Assembly: GCF_001593005.1 (NCBI RefSeq)
Contig: NZ_LQZQ01000049.1
Span: forward strand, 124,001 to 188,000
DNA from: Roseivirga ehrenbergii
Lineage (GTDB): Bacteria; Bacteroidota; Bacteroidia; Cytophagales; Cyclobacteriaceae
Direction of reading: 5' to 3'
Length of the DNA: 64,000 nucleotides
The stretch's first letter is position 1. Every line of letters starts with the position of its first letter. Under the pieces are notes generated by a model, which saw only the letters and a program-made list of their open reading frames with translations, did not search any database and was not told the DNA's origin. The position numbers and the translations under genes were made by a program. Shown here piece after piece: positions 41,128-50,647 of the stretch.

Positions 41128-42287
41128 TAGTACCAGAAGCTCATAAAGATTTCGAAGCTGAAGAAAATCTGTAAGAGTATAATGTAAATAAAGCCTACAA
41201 TGTTAAACTTAACTAGGGTTTTAAACCAGCCTTGTTTGTACACATTTAAGAAGGAAATATATACATAAGTACTTACTCCAATAAAGGTTAATATTCCAAC
41301 GGTGACTTGCCACCCGGAGTGACCTACCAATAGCTTGAACATCACTAATAAACTGATGCCATAAATAAAGTAGGCAAAGGAATGTACATGAAGCGCATGT
41401 ACAATATGCTTTATATAAAGGTGGTTACGTCTTGCATAAACTACTTTAAGTACTAGCGCAAAAAGTGGGATAAGTAAAAACATCATAATGGGAAGGTTGC
41501 CAAGAATAAAGCCTTTGAAACCTTCTTCATTCTTAAAAACCTTTCTCACTTGCGATTTAAGGTGTCGAGCATCTTCACCGCTCGTAGTATCAGTAATATT
41601 AAAAATCTTATAACGACCTTTTCCTCCCATTAATGAATCCATAAAAGCATCGTCACTCATGTGTCGATCTCTAGCCCATCGGTTTGTTTTATCAAGAAAA
41701 TGTTCATTCTCGTTTGTAGCAATAAGATCTACTACATTTAGTGTTACTTGGGTGCTATTTATAATAGCAGAATCATACTTACTTACGAGGGAATCATAGA
41801 GTACGTTGAAGTTGCTTATGTCAGTAAATTGCCTCACCAGCGAGTCGTTTAAGGCTTCTATTTTGAGTGAATCTGTAAGAATAGCAAAATCCGGGTCGTT
41901 GCGGAGTTCCTCTATGTCGGCCCTAGCGGGAATACTAAAACTATCATCACCTAGTTCTCTAAGATCGAAACTGAGCAGGTATGAAATAACAAAGAAATAG
42001 AATACACTGAGTACTAAATAAAGTCTTACCGGATGTATAAAATGCTTGATTTTACCATCTTGAAACCTGTTAGTGAGTTTACCGGGGCTGAATAAAAACG
42101 GCATAATACTATTAGCCATCTTTGAATCTACCCCAAGGTAATTATCTAAAAACTCCCTGATCAGAATTGAAAAGGTGATATTATTATCGGTATTGGACTG
42201 TCCGCAGGTAGGGCAAAAGTTATAACTTTCTTCCAACGCACTCTCGCAATTACTACAGTGCGTACTTCTACGTTTTTTGGCTTTCAT
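41124..42287 (-). CDS. DUF3667 membrane protein with zinc ribbon
   Basis: 387 residues. The N-terminus has a zinc-ribbon motif with Cys 11, Cys 14, Cys 25 and Cys 28 (H-C-S-N-C then F-C-P-T-C-G-Q). The DUF3667 signature follows: F-S-I-L-I-R-E-F-L-D-N-Y-L-G-V-D-S-K, P-F-L-F-S-P-G-K-L-T-N-R-F and H-P-V-R-L-Y-L-V-L-S-V. Four or more membrane segments are predicted (about 88-108, 255-275, 297-317, 328-385). The long polar insert (about 110-250) is probably extracytosolic. Function unknown. The stop TTAA overlap with hemL (41124-41127) is direct. Confidence 0.88.
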   Translation of the reverse strand: MKAKKRRSTHCSNCESALEESYNFCPTCGQSNTDNNITFSILIREFLDNYLGVDSKMANSIMPFLFSPGKLTNRFQDGKIKHFIHPVRLYLVLSVFYFFVISYLLSFDLRELGDDSFSIPARADIEELRNDPDFAILTDSLKIEALNDSLVRQFTDISNFNVLYDSLVSKYDSAIINSTQVTLNVVDLIATNENEHFLDKTNRWARDRHMSDDAFMDSLMGGKGRYKIFNITDTTSGEDARHLKSQVRKVFKNEEGFKGFILGNLPIMMFLLIPLFALVLKVVYARRNHLYIKHIVHALHVHSFAYFIYGISLLVMFKLLVGHSGWQVTVGILTFIGVSTYVYISFLNVYKQGWFKTLVKFNIVGFIYIILLQIFFSFEIFMSFWYY

Positions 42288-42356
42288 TCAAAAAAATGTG
42301 TTTTCCCGAAAGTTAAAGATAGGTGCTTAATACCATTCCCCAAATATGGGGCAAGA

Positions 42357-42387
42357 AAAAAGAGCCAGAAAATCTCCCAGCTCTTTT
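42357..42387 (-). terminator. Weak intrinsic terminator after the hypothetical 216-aa gene
   Basis: AAAAGAGC and GCTCTTTT arms flank about 15 bases; on the minus strand TTTTTTC follows. It lies 28 bases after the stop at 42415. Confidence 0.5.
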
Positions 42388-42414
42388 AATGAGTAGTGTT
42401 TAGGTGTAAGTTTC

Positions 42415-43065
42415 TTAGATCATTTTAAGAATCACGTCATGATTCAACTGACCGTGCTTTTCTTTTAATGTATGTATTTTTGCTACTTGCGATTGTATTT
42501 CATTTCGAATGGACTGACTTCCTGAAAAATAAGTCATTCGTTGTATCATTCCTTCCTGAATTTCAAGGGTATTGCCTTCGCTGTCTATTAAAGTTCCAAC
42601 CCAGTCCTCTTGCTTTACATTGTATTTTTTTCGGACTAAGTCTGTAATCTCTTTGTGGATTTGAACAGAAGTGTTTTTTACCTCAATTACACCCAAGAAA
42701 AACTCATCCTTTAAAAAATGGAATTGTAATATACAATTAACATTACAAACAGTGATTCTGTAGAAGAGTATTTTATGGTTTTTTAATACCGATTTCTTAC
42801 GTGAAATATAATTTGGTTTCCCCAAATGTTGAACAGCATCTTTAATCGTCTGGCCAAAGTTTATGCCGTAAAAACGGATACTCTTATCCGTAGTTAATTC
42901 GTTGGTGTTTCTTAGGTTTTTAGTAAGGTTGAGGAGGCGGGATTGGTTTGCTAAAAAGTTCTTTCCTTCATAGAAATCGCTTTTGCTGACTTTGTAGCGC
43001 TGGCTTTTATTGCGTAACATGAAAAAACCTCCAAAAAGGGGATTCAACTTCAATGATTGCATCAC
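42415..43065 (-). CDS. Hypothetical cytosolic protein
   Basis: 216 residues, basic and soluble, without a signal peptide. I recognise no domain. The part from about 68 (I-R-F-Y-G-I-N-F-G-Q-T-I-K-D-A-V-Q-H-L-G-K-P-N-Y) is the most conserved-looking, with alternating strands and helices. The first 15 residues contain two further in-frame methionines, so the start may be a little downstream. It is flanked by an AT-rich region and a terminator and stands alone. Confidence 0.55.
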   Translation of the reverse strand: MMQSLKLNPLFGGFFMLRNKSQRYKVSKSDFYEGKNFLANQSRLLNLTKNLRNTNELTTDKSIRFYGINFGQTIKDAVQHLGKPNYISRKKSVLKNHKILFYRITVCNVNCILQFHFLKDEFFLGVIEVKNTSVQIHKEITDLVRKKYNVKQEDWVGTLIDSEGNTLEIQEGMIQRMTYFSGSQSIRNEIQSQVAKIHTLKEKHGQLNHDVILKMI

Positions 43066-43171
43066 ACGGGTGTTTAGGTCAAGTAATTGGCGCTTTTGGT
43101 TGAAGAGCCGATTTAAATTAACAAAGAATATTATTCTTTTCCAAAATAGTAAGCGTTACTAAATCATTAAA

Positions 43172-43195
43172 AAAAGGCGCCTTAGCGCCCCTTTT
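43172..43195 (-). terminator. Terminator downstream of the DUF2911 gene
   Basis: GGCGC and GCGCC arms with a CTTA loop are flanked by A and T runs (AAAAAAGGCGC ... GCGCCCCTTTT). On the minus strand it ends in TTTTTTT. It lies about 100 bases after the DUF2911 stop, so some other element may act first. Confidence 0.5.
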
Positions 43196-43294
43196 AGTAA
43201 TTTTACAACTTCGTTTTGCTTGTGAAAACCGAAAAATTGAATGTGTAAATAATATTGAATTTTGTTAATTTTTTATTTCTCGGCCTCCTATCCA

Positions 43295-44446
43295 TTAGAG
43301 GATAACAAAGTCAATTGAGAAAACTGTTTGGTCCCAGATTAACTTAATAACTCCACCGTTCTCAGATTCTTCTACTTTAATGGTGAATGGCTCTGTAACC
43401 TCTGTTTGCTGACTTATTTGCATTGGAACACGTCCCAAATCACGATCTTGGTTATATGACTGACCGTTTTGCCCAGTTTGCTTGTTGATAATTAAGGTTC
43501 CGCCATCGGGTTGTGGGATCGTGAAAAAGGTATATTCCCCAGCAGGCACATTAAGATCACCAATTTTCAAGTCTTTAGAGGTCTTGAAATGTGTGGCTCT
43601 ATTGGCACCAGTCCTCCAAAGCTGTCCCCAAGGCACAATTCCTCCGAATATTTCTCTGCCTCTTTTTTGTGGTGAACCATAAGACACCTCAAATTCAACA
43701 CCTTTAAATTCAAAGTGTTCTTCTGGAGCTCCAGAAAGTTCGCCAAAGGTTTTTCCATTTCTGTCAGCTTCAGCAAAAGAGGCTGCAACCTTGTCTATGT
43801 CTACAGTATTTACTCTATGCACTTTTAGTTTTCTAGTAGTGAGCCCTGCATCTAACAATTGAATGTCTCCATTCTCAAGAATATCAACACCCATAACTCC
43901 TCGAGAAGGGTGACGGATTGTAAGGCTGTCACTTCCTTCTTTGGCGATTATAAAAGTCGAAAAACTTCTTCCTGTCCAAAGTCTTTGGTTAATGCTATCG
44001 TTAGGGCTTTGAACCGCTTTATTAAAAGCTAAGTCGTAAGGCCAGTGCACCATATCTATAAACGGAAGCATGTCTTTTTCGAAAGCTACTGTTCTAGAGG
44101 TCATTCCTTCTCTACCTTCAGACTCTACTATCAAACTGTCTTGCTGTCTGGTCATTCTTTGAACCAAAGTTCCAGCGCCATTGAAGCCTTGAGTAGGATC
44201 GTAGTCCGTGACTTCTAAAGTTGAAAAGTCGCCATTTGCAAAAGTTAGATCGTATTTTCTTAAAGAAATGCTAGGAGAGCGCAATACGACCTTTGCGGAA
44301 AACAAATCATCCGATTTCGTAAATGATTCAACGGCAAGGGTGTCATTTCCTAATAAAGTGATAAATCCCGCTTCGTTGGAAGTGTTTGGGGATTTACAGG
44401 AAACAATAACCGATGTAACTAATAAGGCAAGAAGTAACTTTTTCAT
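43295..44446 (-). CDS. DUF2911 lipoprotein
   Basis: 383 residues from the ATG at 44446 (M-K-K-L-L-L-A-L-L-V-T-S-V-I-V-S-C), whose lipobox cysteine sits at about 17; the upstream start adds four residues. The N-terminal 200 residues are a beta-rich region of unknown type. From about 225 the DUF2911 domain is plain: V-E-F-E-V-S-Y-G-S-P-Q-K-R-G-R-E-I-F-G-G, P-W-G-Q-L-W-R-T-G-A-N and P-A-G-E-Y-T-F-F-T-I-P. Function unknown; these are membrane-anchored outer or periplasmic proteins in Bacteroidota. Confidence 0.86.
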   Translation of the reverse strand: MKKLLLALLVTSVIVSCKSPNTSNEAGFITLLGNDTLAVESFTKSDDLFSAKVVLRSPSISLRKYDLTFANGDFSTLEVTDYDPTQGFNGAGTLVQRMTRQQDSLIVESEGREGMTSRTVAFEKDMLPFIDMVHWPYDLAFNKAVQSPNDSINQRLWTGRSFSTFIIAKEGSDSLTIRHPSRGVMGVDILENGDIQLLDAGLTTRKLKVHRVNTVDIDKVAASFAEADRNGKTFGELSGAPEEHFEFKGVEFEVSYGSPQKRGREIFGGIVPWGQLWRTGANRATHFKTSKDLKIGDLNVPAGEYTFFTIPQPDGGTLIINKQTGQNGQSYNQDRDLGRVPMQISQQTEVTEPFTIKVEESENGGVIKLIWDQTVFSIDFVIL

Positions 44447-44520
44447 AAGGCTTGTCAAATTTTTATCTTGAGAAAGATAGATGAAAGCCAGAGTGTCGCA
44501 AACTTCCTTTATACCAGTGG

Positions 44521-45030
44521 TTAAGCTTTTGTTTTAACCTTGTTCCATGCTTTAATTTGCCAATAGATATTGCCTGTGGTAAGGTGGTTGCCATCGCTAT
44601 CATGCGTTTTTACTTCGCAATTCACCACGATAGATTCTTGAGTTTTTAATGGCTGGATTACTTCATTTTCTAGCCACTCATCGGTTACAGAAAATTCAGC
44701 AAACGAATCCATTTTACCTTGGTAATGATAGTTCATTTCCATTTTCTGCATAATAATGCGGTATTGCTTGGCATCTAAGGTGGAAAGTAAAACAATACCG
44801 GTTGTAAATTCAGATACAGTAGCTAAGCCGCAAGCGTGTAAGCCTTTAATATGATTGAAGTTGCTTCGCTTGTAGGGGAATAGAGTTTTTACTGATTTAT
44901 CGCCAATAGATACGATCTTAATTCCATGAGGTTTGTTGAAAGGAATCATTCGGGCAAGCCCCCAATTAAGAAGTGATAAATGACGTTTTGAATTTTTTGC
45001 TTTTTCTAAGAGTTGGGCGGGATCGAACAT
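44521..45030 (-). CDS. DUF4442 (hotdog-fold) protein
   Basis: 169 residues. The DUF4442 hotdog fold is shown by S-L-L-N-W-G-L-A-R-M-I-P-F-N, L-F-P-Y-K-R-S-N-F-N-H-I-K-G-L-H-A-C-G-L-A-T-V and K-M-E-M-N-Y-H. Related hotdog proteins are acyl-CoA thioesterases, but the catalytic residues here are not confirmed. It is transcribed away from the FAD-dependent oxidoreductase gene. A second, more distant DUF4442 protein is at 50648-51103. Confidence 0.8.
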   Translation of the reverse strand: MFDPAQLLEKAKNSKRHLSLLNWGLARMIPFNKPHGIKIVSIGDKSVKTLFPYKRSNFNHIKGLHACGLATVSEFTTGIVLLSTLDAKQYRIIMQKMEMNYHYQGKMDSFAEFSVTDEWLENEVIQPLKTQESIVVNCEVKTHDSDGNHLTTGNIYWQIKAWNKVKTKA

Positions 45031-45080
45031 GGTTTACATTTTTCAATTAATTTAGGCAAGTTTCTTTAAATACACAGAAT

Positions 45081-46196
45081 ATGCTCAGTTTTTGGGAAAG
45101 ACAATCATTTATAAATTTCGATCATATAATAATAGGAGGGGGAATAGTGGGGCTTTCCACAGCCGTAGCCATTAAGGAGAAATTCCCAAAGCAGTCGGTA
45201 GCTATTTTAGAACGGGGTACTTTCCCGACTGGTGCAAGCACCAAAAATGCTGGTTTTGCCTGTTTTGGTAGCCTTACCGAAATTATGAATGACTTGAAGG
45301 GAATGACAGAGGTAGAGGTTCAAGAGCTTGTTGAATTCCGTTGGAAGGGTTTGGAGCTTCTGCGTTCGCGCTTAGGTGACGATAATATTGGCTTCAAAAA
45401 TTACGGAGGCTATGAATTGCTCTTTCAAAATGATTTATTGGCATTAGATGCTGTTGAAAAAGTAAATCATTTATTAAAGCCGATTTTTAATAGGAAGGTC
45501 TATTCGGAAAGATATGACCTGATCAAAACTTTTGGATTTAATCAGGCTCGTGTTAAATCCCTTATTGAAAACCCATTGGAGGCGCAAATCGACACCGGTA
45601 AAATGATGAAAGCCCTCGAAAGTTTCGCACAACAATTGGGCATTAAAGTGTTTACTAATTGTGAAGTGCTTTCTTTTGAAGAAACTTCAGAAGGCGTAAC
45701 AGTTAGTACACCTCAGGTAAGTTTTAAAGCCAAAAAACTGGCCATTTGTAGCAATGCGTTTACCCGAAAATTATTACCAGAAACAGAACTGAAACCGGGT
45801 AGAGGGGTGGTTTTGGTAACAAAGCCAATAGTTAATCTCCCCTTTAAAGGTACTTTTCATTACGAGGAAGGCTATTATTATTTCCGTAATTATGAAGATA
45901 GAATCATTTTTGGAGGAGGAAGAAACCTAGATATTGAGGGGGAAGAAAGTACCGAGTTTGAGGTGAGGGAATTGATCTTGGATAAACTAAAATCAGATTT
46001 GAAGAACATTATTCTTCCCAACCAAAATTTCGAGGTAGATATGGCTTGGGCAGGCATTATGGCTTTTGGAAAAACCAAGCAACCGATTGTTGAAAAACAC
46101 AGCGAAAATATTGTTTTGGGAGTTAGACTAGGCGGTATGGGAGTTGCCATTGGAAGCAAAGTTGGACAGCGTTTAGCATCTCTAATGCTCGAATAA
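45081..46196 (+). CDS. FAD-dependent oxidoreductase (DAO family)
   Basis: 371 residues. The N-terminal dinucleotide-binding motif is I-I-G-G-G-I-V-G-L-S-T-A-V-A (residues 17-30), then E-R-G as the end of strand 2. The FAD-containing DAO fold is supported by A-S-T-K-N-A-G-F-A-C-F and a C-terminal V-L-G-V-R-L-G-G-M-G-V-A-I-G. Such proteins oxidise amino acids or hydroxy acids at a flavin; the substrate is not evident. It has no operon partner in the same strand except the antiporter gene 42 bases later. Confidence 0.85.
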   Translation: MLSFWERQSFINFDHIIIGGGIVGLSTAVAIKEKFPKQSVAILERGTFPTGASTKNAGFACFGSLTEIMNDLKGMTEVEVQELVEFRWKGLELLRSRLGDDNIGFKNYGGYELLFQNDLLALDAVEKVNHLLKPIFNRKVYSERYDLIKTFGFNQARVKSLIENPLEAQIDTGKMMKALESFAQQLGIKVFTNCEVLSFEETSEGVTVSTPQVSFKAKKLAICSNAFTRKLLPETELKPGRGVVLVTKPIVNLPFKGTFHYEEGYYYFRNYEDRIIFGGGRNLDIEGEESTEFEVRELILDKLKSDLKNIILPNQNFEVDMAWAGIMAFGKTKQPIVEKHSENIVLGVRLGGMGVAIGSKVGQRLASLMLE

Positions 46197-46237
46197 AATA
46201 AATCTTCTTATCTTCAAATCCTGACTTCAAAAGAACT

Positions 46238-47716
46238 ATGACGAATACTCACAGTAAGCCTACTCTTTTTCAGGCTTTTATACCAATTATCTTTTTAGTA
46301 GTAGCCCTTTTTATCAATGTTAGAATCTTTGGAGATTCCTCTCTTGATGGCTCAAATCAAATAATTCTAATCCTTTCGGCTGGCGTGGCTACTTTGGTGG
46401 CGCTTAAGTTGGGATTTAAGTGGGACACTATTCAAAGCGGTATTGTTAAAAGTATCAGTTCGGCCATGGCCTCCATCATTATTTTACTGTTGATTGGCTG
46501 TTTGGCTGGTACATGGCTTTTGAGTGGAATTGTACCTGCCATGATATATTATGGTTTACAAATTCTTAATCCTACTATTTTTCTTTTTGCTGCTTGTGTT
46601 ATTTGTGCTGTTGTTTCAATGGCCACTGGTAGTTCTTGGACCACCGCAGCTACTGTAGGTATTGCACTAATTGGCATAGGTCAAGCTTTGGGCTTGAATG
46701 AAGGTATGGTTGCCGGGGCGATTCTTTCAGGTGCCTATTTTGGAGATAAAATGTCGCCATTATCAGATACTACCAATTTAGCTCCGGCCATGGCAGGAAC
46801 GGATTTGTTTACCCATATCAGATACATGACATTAACTACCGTGCCGTCAATTATCATTGCATTAATCCTGTTTTTGATTTTAGGTTTTACCAGTTCTGCA
46901 AGTGGAGATATAAACGAAACGGGTGAGATTCTAACGGCCATTTCTTCACGTTTTAATATTAACGGATGGTTATTTTTAGTGCCTTTGGCTGTAATCGCAA
47001 TGATTTTAAAGAAAGTACCCGCTATTCCGGCCATTCTGATTGGAGCACTCTTGGGCGCTATTTTCGCGTTGATTTTTCAACCTGAAGTAGTTACATCGGT
47101 TGCTGGATGGGAAGGTGCTAATTGGGAAGTTACTTTTGTAGGTATTATGAAATCTCTTTACGGAGATATCAGTGTAGTTACAGGCAATGCAATGGTGGAT
47201 GAGTTATTAACCTCTGGAGGTATGGCGGGTATGCTAAATACAGTGTGGTTAATTATTTCGGCCATGATTTTTGGAGGAGTAATGGAAAGAACCGGTTTAT
47301 TAAAACGAATTGCAGCCGCAGTAATTTCAAAAGTAAGTTCTACGGGCTCATTGGTTACCGCTACAGCTGGAACTACCATATTCTTTAACGGTACGGCATC
47401 AGATCAGTATTTAGCCATTGTAGTGCCAGGCAGAATGTATGCTGATATTTATAAGCAAAAAGGGCTTGCGCCAGAAAATCTTTCAAGAACTTTAGAAGAT
47501 TCGGGCACGGTAACCTCGGTACTTATTCCTTGGAACACCTGCGGAGCTTATCATTCAAGCGTATTGGGTGTTGCAACTGGGGCTTATATACCTTACGCTT
47601 TCTTCAATTTAATAAGCCCATTGATGACAATAGCTTTTGCTTACCTCAATATTAAAATCAAAAAAATAGATCCTTCAAAAGTTGAAGAGACCGAAGAAGA
47701 ACCAGCAGCGGAATGA
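46238..47716 (+). CDS. Na+/H+ antiporter of the NhaC family
   Basis: 492 residues with 11-12 membrane segments. NhaC-family motifs are present: A-T-G-S-S-W-T-T-A-A-T-V-G-I-A, S-G-A-Y-F-G-D-K-M-S-P-L-S-D-T-T-N-L-A-P and V-L-I-P-W-N-T-C-G-A-Y-H. It should exchange cytosolic Na+ for H+ (or use malate/lactate in relatives) at the inner membrane. The C-terminal acidic tail E-E-T-E-E-E-P-A-A-E is cytosolic. Its stop overlaps the exonuclease start by four bases (ATGA), so the two are translationally coupled, though no functional link is obvious. Confidence 0.92.
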   Translation: MTNTHSKPTLFQAFIPIIFLVVALFINVRIFGDSSLDGSNQIILILSAGVATLVALKLGFKWDTIQSGIVKSISSAMASIIILLLIGCLAGTWLLSGIVPAMIYYGLQILNPTIFLFAACVICAVVSMATGSSWTTAATVGIALIGIGQALGLNEGMVAGAILSGAYFGDKMSPLSDTTNLAPAMAGTDLFTHIRYMTLTTVPSIIIALILFLILGFTSSASGDINETGEILTAISSRFNINGWLFLVPLAVIAMILKKVPAIPAILIGALLGAIFALIFQPEVVTSVAGWEGANWEVTFVGIMKSLYGDISVVTGNAMVDELLTSGGMAGMLNTVWLIISAMIFGGVMERTGLLKRIAAAVISKVSSTGSLVTATAGTTIFFNGTASDQYLAIVVPGRMYADIYKQKGLAPENLSRTLEDSGTVTSVLIPWNTCGAYHSSVLGVATGAYIPYAFFNLISPLMTIAFAYLNIKIKKIDPSKVEETEEEPAAE

Positions 47717-48300
47717 GTTTTACTAAATCAATAACCAAGGCTGAGCTAATGGAATTGCCGCTTTCTGGTTATAAAGGAAAAGTGGTCATTGCAAGCACAG
47801 AAGAATCCATTCAGGAGGCAATGGATGAAATTAATCAGTTTAATGTAGTAGGCTTTGATACAGAGGCCAAACCTACCTTTAAAAAAGGCCAGATTCGTAG
47901 AATTTCTCTTATTCAAATAGGAACGCCCGAAAAGGTATATCTGCTTAGAATATTACATTCAGGGCTTTTGCCTTGTATTGTTGATTTTATGGAGAATCCT
48001 AATATTACCAAAGTTGGAATTGGTTTGGAAGACGATTTCAACCTATTGAATAATTTGCAACCTTTCAATCAACAGGGCTTTTTAGATTTGAATAAGAAGT
48101 TCGCTGATATTGGTGCTGAAAATGTAGGCGCAAGAAACTTAGCAGGCATGATTATGGGAATTCGTATTTCGAAGTCTGCTCAAACTTCTAATTGGGAAGT
48201 AGAACAGCTAACCGAAAAGCAAATCCGTTATGCCGCTACCGATGCATGGATTTGTTTAGAGATATACAATAAGCTCGATGATTGGGGCTTTATTGATTAG
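47713..48300 (+). CDS. RNase D-like 3'-5' exonuclease (DEDDy)
   Basis: 195 residues. The DEDD catalytic set is visible: D49 and E51 in G-F-D-T-E-A-K, a D in V-G-I-G-L-E-D-D-F-N, and Y-A-A-T-D in the exonuclease III motif near the C-terminus. It is the single-domain 3'-5' exonuclease/RNase D-like family; the absence of HRDC domains separates it from full RNase D. It overlaps nhaC by four bases. Probably acts on RNA or DNA 3' ends in the cytosol. Confidence 0.87.
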   Translation: MSFTKSITKAELMELPLSGYKGKVVIASTEESIQEAMDEINQFNVVGFDTEAKPTFKKGQIRRISLIQIGTPEKVYLLRILHSGLLPCIVDFMENPNITKVGIGLEDDFNLLNNLQPFNQQGFLDLNKKFADIGAENVGARNLAGMIMGIRISKSAQTSNWEVEQLTEKQIRYAATDAWICLEIYNKLDDWGFID

Positions 48301-48336
48301 ACAACCTTACCAAGAGTGGTATTTGATAAATTGAAA

Positions 48337-50052
48337 ATGAAAAAAACACTGATTTTGTTTTTGGGGCTCATGCTGTCTGTATTTCAGGCAAATGCCCAAC
48401 AGTTAGACTCGTTTGTAGAAAATTACTACAACATGGCCGATGCCGAATTTAATCAAGAATCGGCTTTTCAGACCGTAGATTACGTGCAGCAATACTGGCG
48501 ATTGGCCGGAAACGAAGGTTTTAACAACAGTATCTACCATGTAGTAGAAAAGCTAAAAAAGGCGGGTTATGTATTAGAAGAAAATGCAAAATCTACCGAT
48601 CGGCTTACCTATAGAATTGAGAAACGAGCCATGTCGCGTCCTACTTGGGAACCTGTTTCAGGCTCTTTGAAAATTGGAAATCAGGAGTTGCTCAATCTTA
48701 AAACCAATTTCAATATGATTGCTTCCTATTCGTATAGCACTGGTGGCGAAAAGGAATACGAAGTGGTGTATGTTGAAAAGGTTTCTGCCGGAAGTCTGAA
48801 CGGAATGGACTTAAAAGGCAAGGTGGTAATGACGGAAGGCAGTCCTAGCCGAACCTTTAATGAAGCAGTGAAAAAGCATGGTGCTGCTGGAGTGATTACT
48901 TATGGTTTGCCAAGTTATAACCAGCCAGAAAAGCATCAGAATTCTATTTCTTTTACTGGAATTCCTAACGACCCTGAAGCCAAAGCTTTTGGTGTGTTAC
49001 TTTCATATAAGGCGCATGAAGTGCTGAAAGAGGCTGTTTTGGCGGGGCAAACAAAGGTGAAGATCAACCTAGAGACTAAAATTTACGAATCAGAAGAACT
49101 GACATTAGTGGCGGAGTTGAAAGGAAGCACATTGCCAGATGAACGCTTTGTATTCAGCGCCCATGTGCAAGAGCCAGGCGCAAACGATAATGCGAGCGGA
49201 GTAGGGGCTTTGGGGGAAGTAGCTTCTTCTACGGCCAGACTTTTTAAAGCCGGAAAGGTAAATCCTGAACGCACCATTACTTATTTATTTGGAGATGAAA
49301 TTGTTTCCACTCGTAGATACGTGCAAGAAGACGCTGAACGTGCAAAAGGCATAAAATGGGGAATGAGCCTTGATATGGTGGGAGAGAACACAGCCATCAC
49401 TGGCGGTTCTTTCTTAATTGAAAAAATGCCTGATCCGGGAGCCATTTGGACCAGAGGAAAGGAAAAGCATTCGGAGTGGGGCGGAAGACCTTTAAAGAAG
49501 GATCAATTGAAGCCTCATTATTTCAACGACCTGACCATCGGTGTTTTCGAAATGATTGGTGATAAAAAGAATTGGGAAGTAAATTATAACCCATTTGAAG
49601 GAGGTAGCGATCATACACCATTCCTTCAAGCCAATATCCCGGGCCTATTGCTGTGGCACTTTACCGATCAGTTTTATCACACCGACCAAGATAGAATAGA
49701 CAAAGTATCGCCTGTGACTTTAAAGAATGTAGGAATTGGTGCGATGATTATCTCTTTAATGCTTACTGAAAACAGTGATCGTTTGGCTGATGTGGTGCTG
49801 TATGAGGCTTCAATGTCGGCTACCATGCGTTTGCAGGCCGAATTGAAATTAAGTAAAGAAGCGCTTGCCAATGGGGCTGATCTAGCAGAACAAAAAGACA
49901 TTATCAGTACTTGGGCAGATTATTACAGAGATGTGTTCAATGCTACTTTAGATATTGAACCAAAAAATATAGAGGCCTTCAAGAATAACTTATCATCAAC
50001 ACAAGATGCATTAATGGGCTATAGAAATCTTGTTTTAGGGCAGTTGAAGTAG
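48337..50052 (+). CDS. M28-family metallopeptidase (exported)
   Basis: 571 residues from the ATG at 48337 (M-K-K-T-L-I-L-F-L-G-L ... A-N-A-Q), chosen for its standard signal peptide. A protease-associated domain fits about 105-225 (K-G-K-V-V-M-T-E-G ... G-A-A-G-V-I-T-Y). The M28 zinc site is visible: F-S-A-H-V-Q-E-P-G-A-N-D-N-A-S-G, G-D-E-I-V-S (D-E where many have E-E), L-D-M-V-G and W-H-F-T-D-Q-F-Y-H-T. By family it is a secreted aminopeptidase. It follows the exonuclease on the same strand, and a terminator comes after it. Confidence 0.86.
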   Translation: MKKTLILFLGLMLSVFQANAQQLDSFVENYYNMADAEFNQESAFQTVDYVQQYWRLAGNEGFNNSIYHVVEKLKKAGYVLEENAKSTDRLTYRIEKRAMSRPTWEPVSGSLKIGNQELLNLKTNFNMIASYSYSTGGEKEYEVVYVEKVSAGSLNGMDLKGKVVMTEGSPSRTFNEAVKKHGAAGVITYGLPSYNQPEKHQNSISFTGIPNDPEAKAFGVLLSYKAHEVLKEAVLAGQTKVKINLETKIYESEELTLVAELKGSTLPDERFVFSAHVQEPGANDNASGVGALGEVASSTARLFKAGKVNPERTITYLFGDEIVSTRRYVQEDAERAKGIKWGMSLDMVGENTAITGGSFLIEKMPDPGAIWTRGKEKHSEWGGRPLKKDQLKPHYFNDLTIGVFEMIGDKKNWEVNYNPFEGGSDHTPFLQANIPGLLLWHFTDQFYHTDQDRIDKVSPVTLKNVGIGAMIISLMLTENSDRLADVVLYEASMSATMRLQAELKLSKEALANGADLAEQKDIISTWADYYRDVFNATLDIEPKNIEAFKNNLSSTQDALMGYRNLVLGQLK

Positions 50053-50076
50053 TCTTTTCTTGCCTCTAAGAATCAA

Positions 50077-50115
50077 AAAAGCCTCGGTTTGAGTATTCAG
50101 ACCGAGGCTTTATTA
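50077..50115. terminator. Bidirectional terminator
   Basis: AAAAGCCTCGGT (50077-50088) and ACCGAGGCTTT (50101-50111) form an 11-bp stem, with A and T runs on either side. It lies between the M28 gene and the convergent cyclophilin gene. Confidence 0.75.
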
Positions 50116-50131
50116 TGAAATGAGCTTTTAT

Positions 50132-50566
50132 TTAATCTTCGTGTACAACGATTTTATTGATTTTATCACCTTGACGGATCTCATCAACGATATCTACTCC
50201 TTCAACCACTTTGCCAAAGCAAGTATGATTTCTATCTAAATGAGCAGTATTATCTCTGCTATGGCAAATGAAGAACTGAGAACCACCAGTATTTCTACCT
50301 GCATGCGCCATTGAAAGCACACCACGATCGTGGTATTGGTTATCACCATCTAATTCACAATCGATTTTGTAACCAGGACCACCAGCACCAGTGCCATTAG
50401 GGCAACCACCTTGGATTACGAAGTTTGGAAGTACACGATGGAAAGTAAGTCCATCATAAAAGCCTTTTTTAGCCAAGTCAGTAAAATTTTTCACTGTGTT
50501 TGGGGCGTCCTTTTCATAGAACTCAACTTTCATTACCCCTTTTTCGGTTTGTATTTCTGCTGTCAT
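50132..50566 (-). CDS. Cyclophilin-type peptidyl-prolyl isomerase
   Basis: 144 residues, compact single cyclophilin domain. The expected motifs are present: F-Y-E-K-D-A-P-N-T-V-K-N-F, F-H-R-V-L-P-N-F-V-I-Q-G-G (catalytic Arg), M-A-H-A-G-R-N-T-G-G-S-Q-F-F-I and H-L-D-R-N-H-T-C-F-G-K-V. No signal peptide is present, so it is cytosolic. It would assist protein folding. A minus-strand -7 box lies upstream (complement of 50593-50600). Confidence 0.93.
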   Translation of the reverse strand: MTAEIQTEKGVMKVEFYEKDAPNTVKNFTDLAKKGFYDGLTFHRVLPNFVIQGGCPNGTGAGGPGYKIDCELDGDNQYHDRGVLSMAHAGRNTGGSQFFICHSRDNTAHLDRNHTCFGKVVEGVDIVDEIRQGDKINKIVVHED

Positions 50567-50592
50567 GAATTGTTATGATAAATTTGAAGTAC

Positions 50593-50600
50593 AAAGCTAA
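50593..50600 (-). promoter_or_regulatory. -7 box of the cyclophilin gene
   Basis: On the minus strand TAGCTTTG fits TAnnTTTG and lies 27 bases before the start codon. No -33 TTG is found at 19 bases. The divergent DUF4442 gene starts at 50648. Confidence 0.35.
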
Positions 50601-50647
50601 GCGTTTCAGAACAAAACACGTTTCACCTTTTAAAAAGAATAGAAATT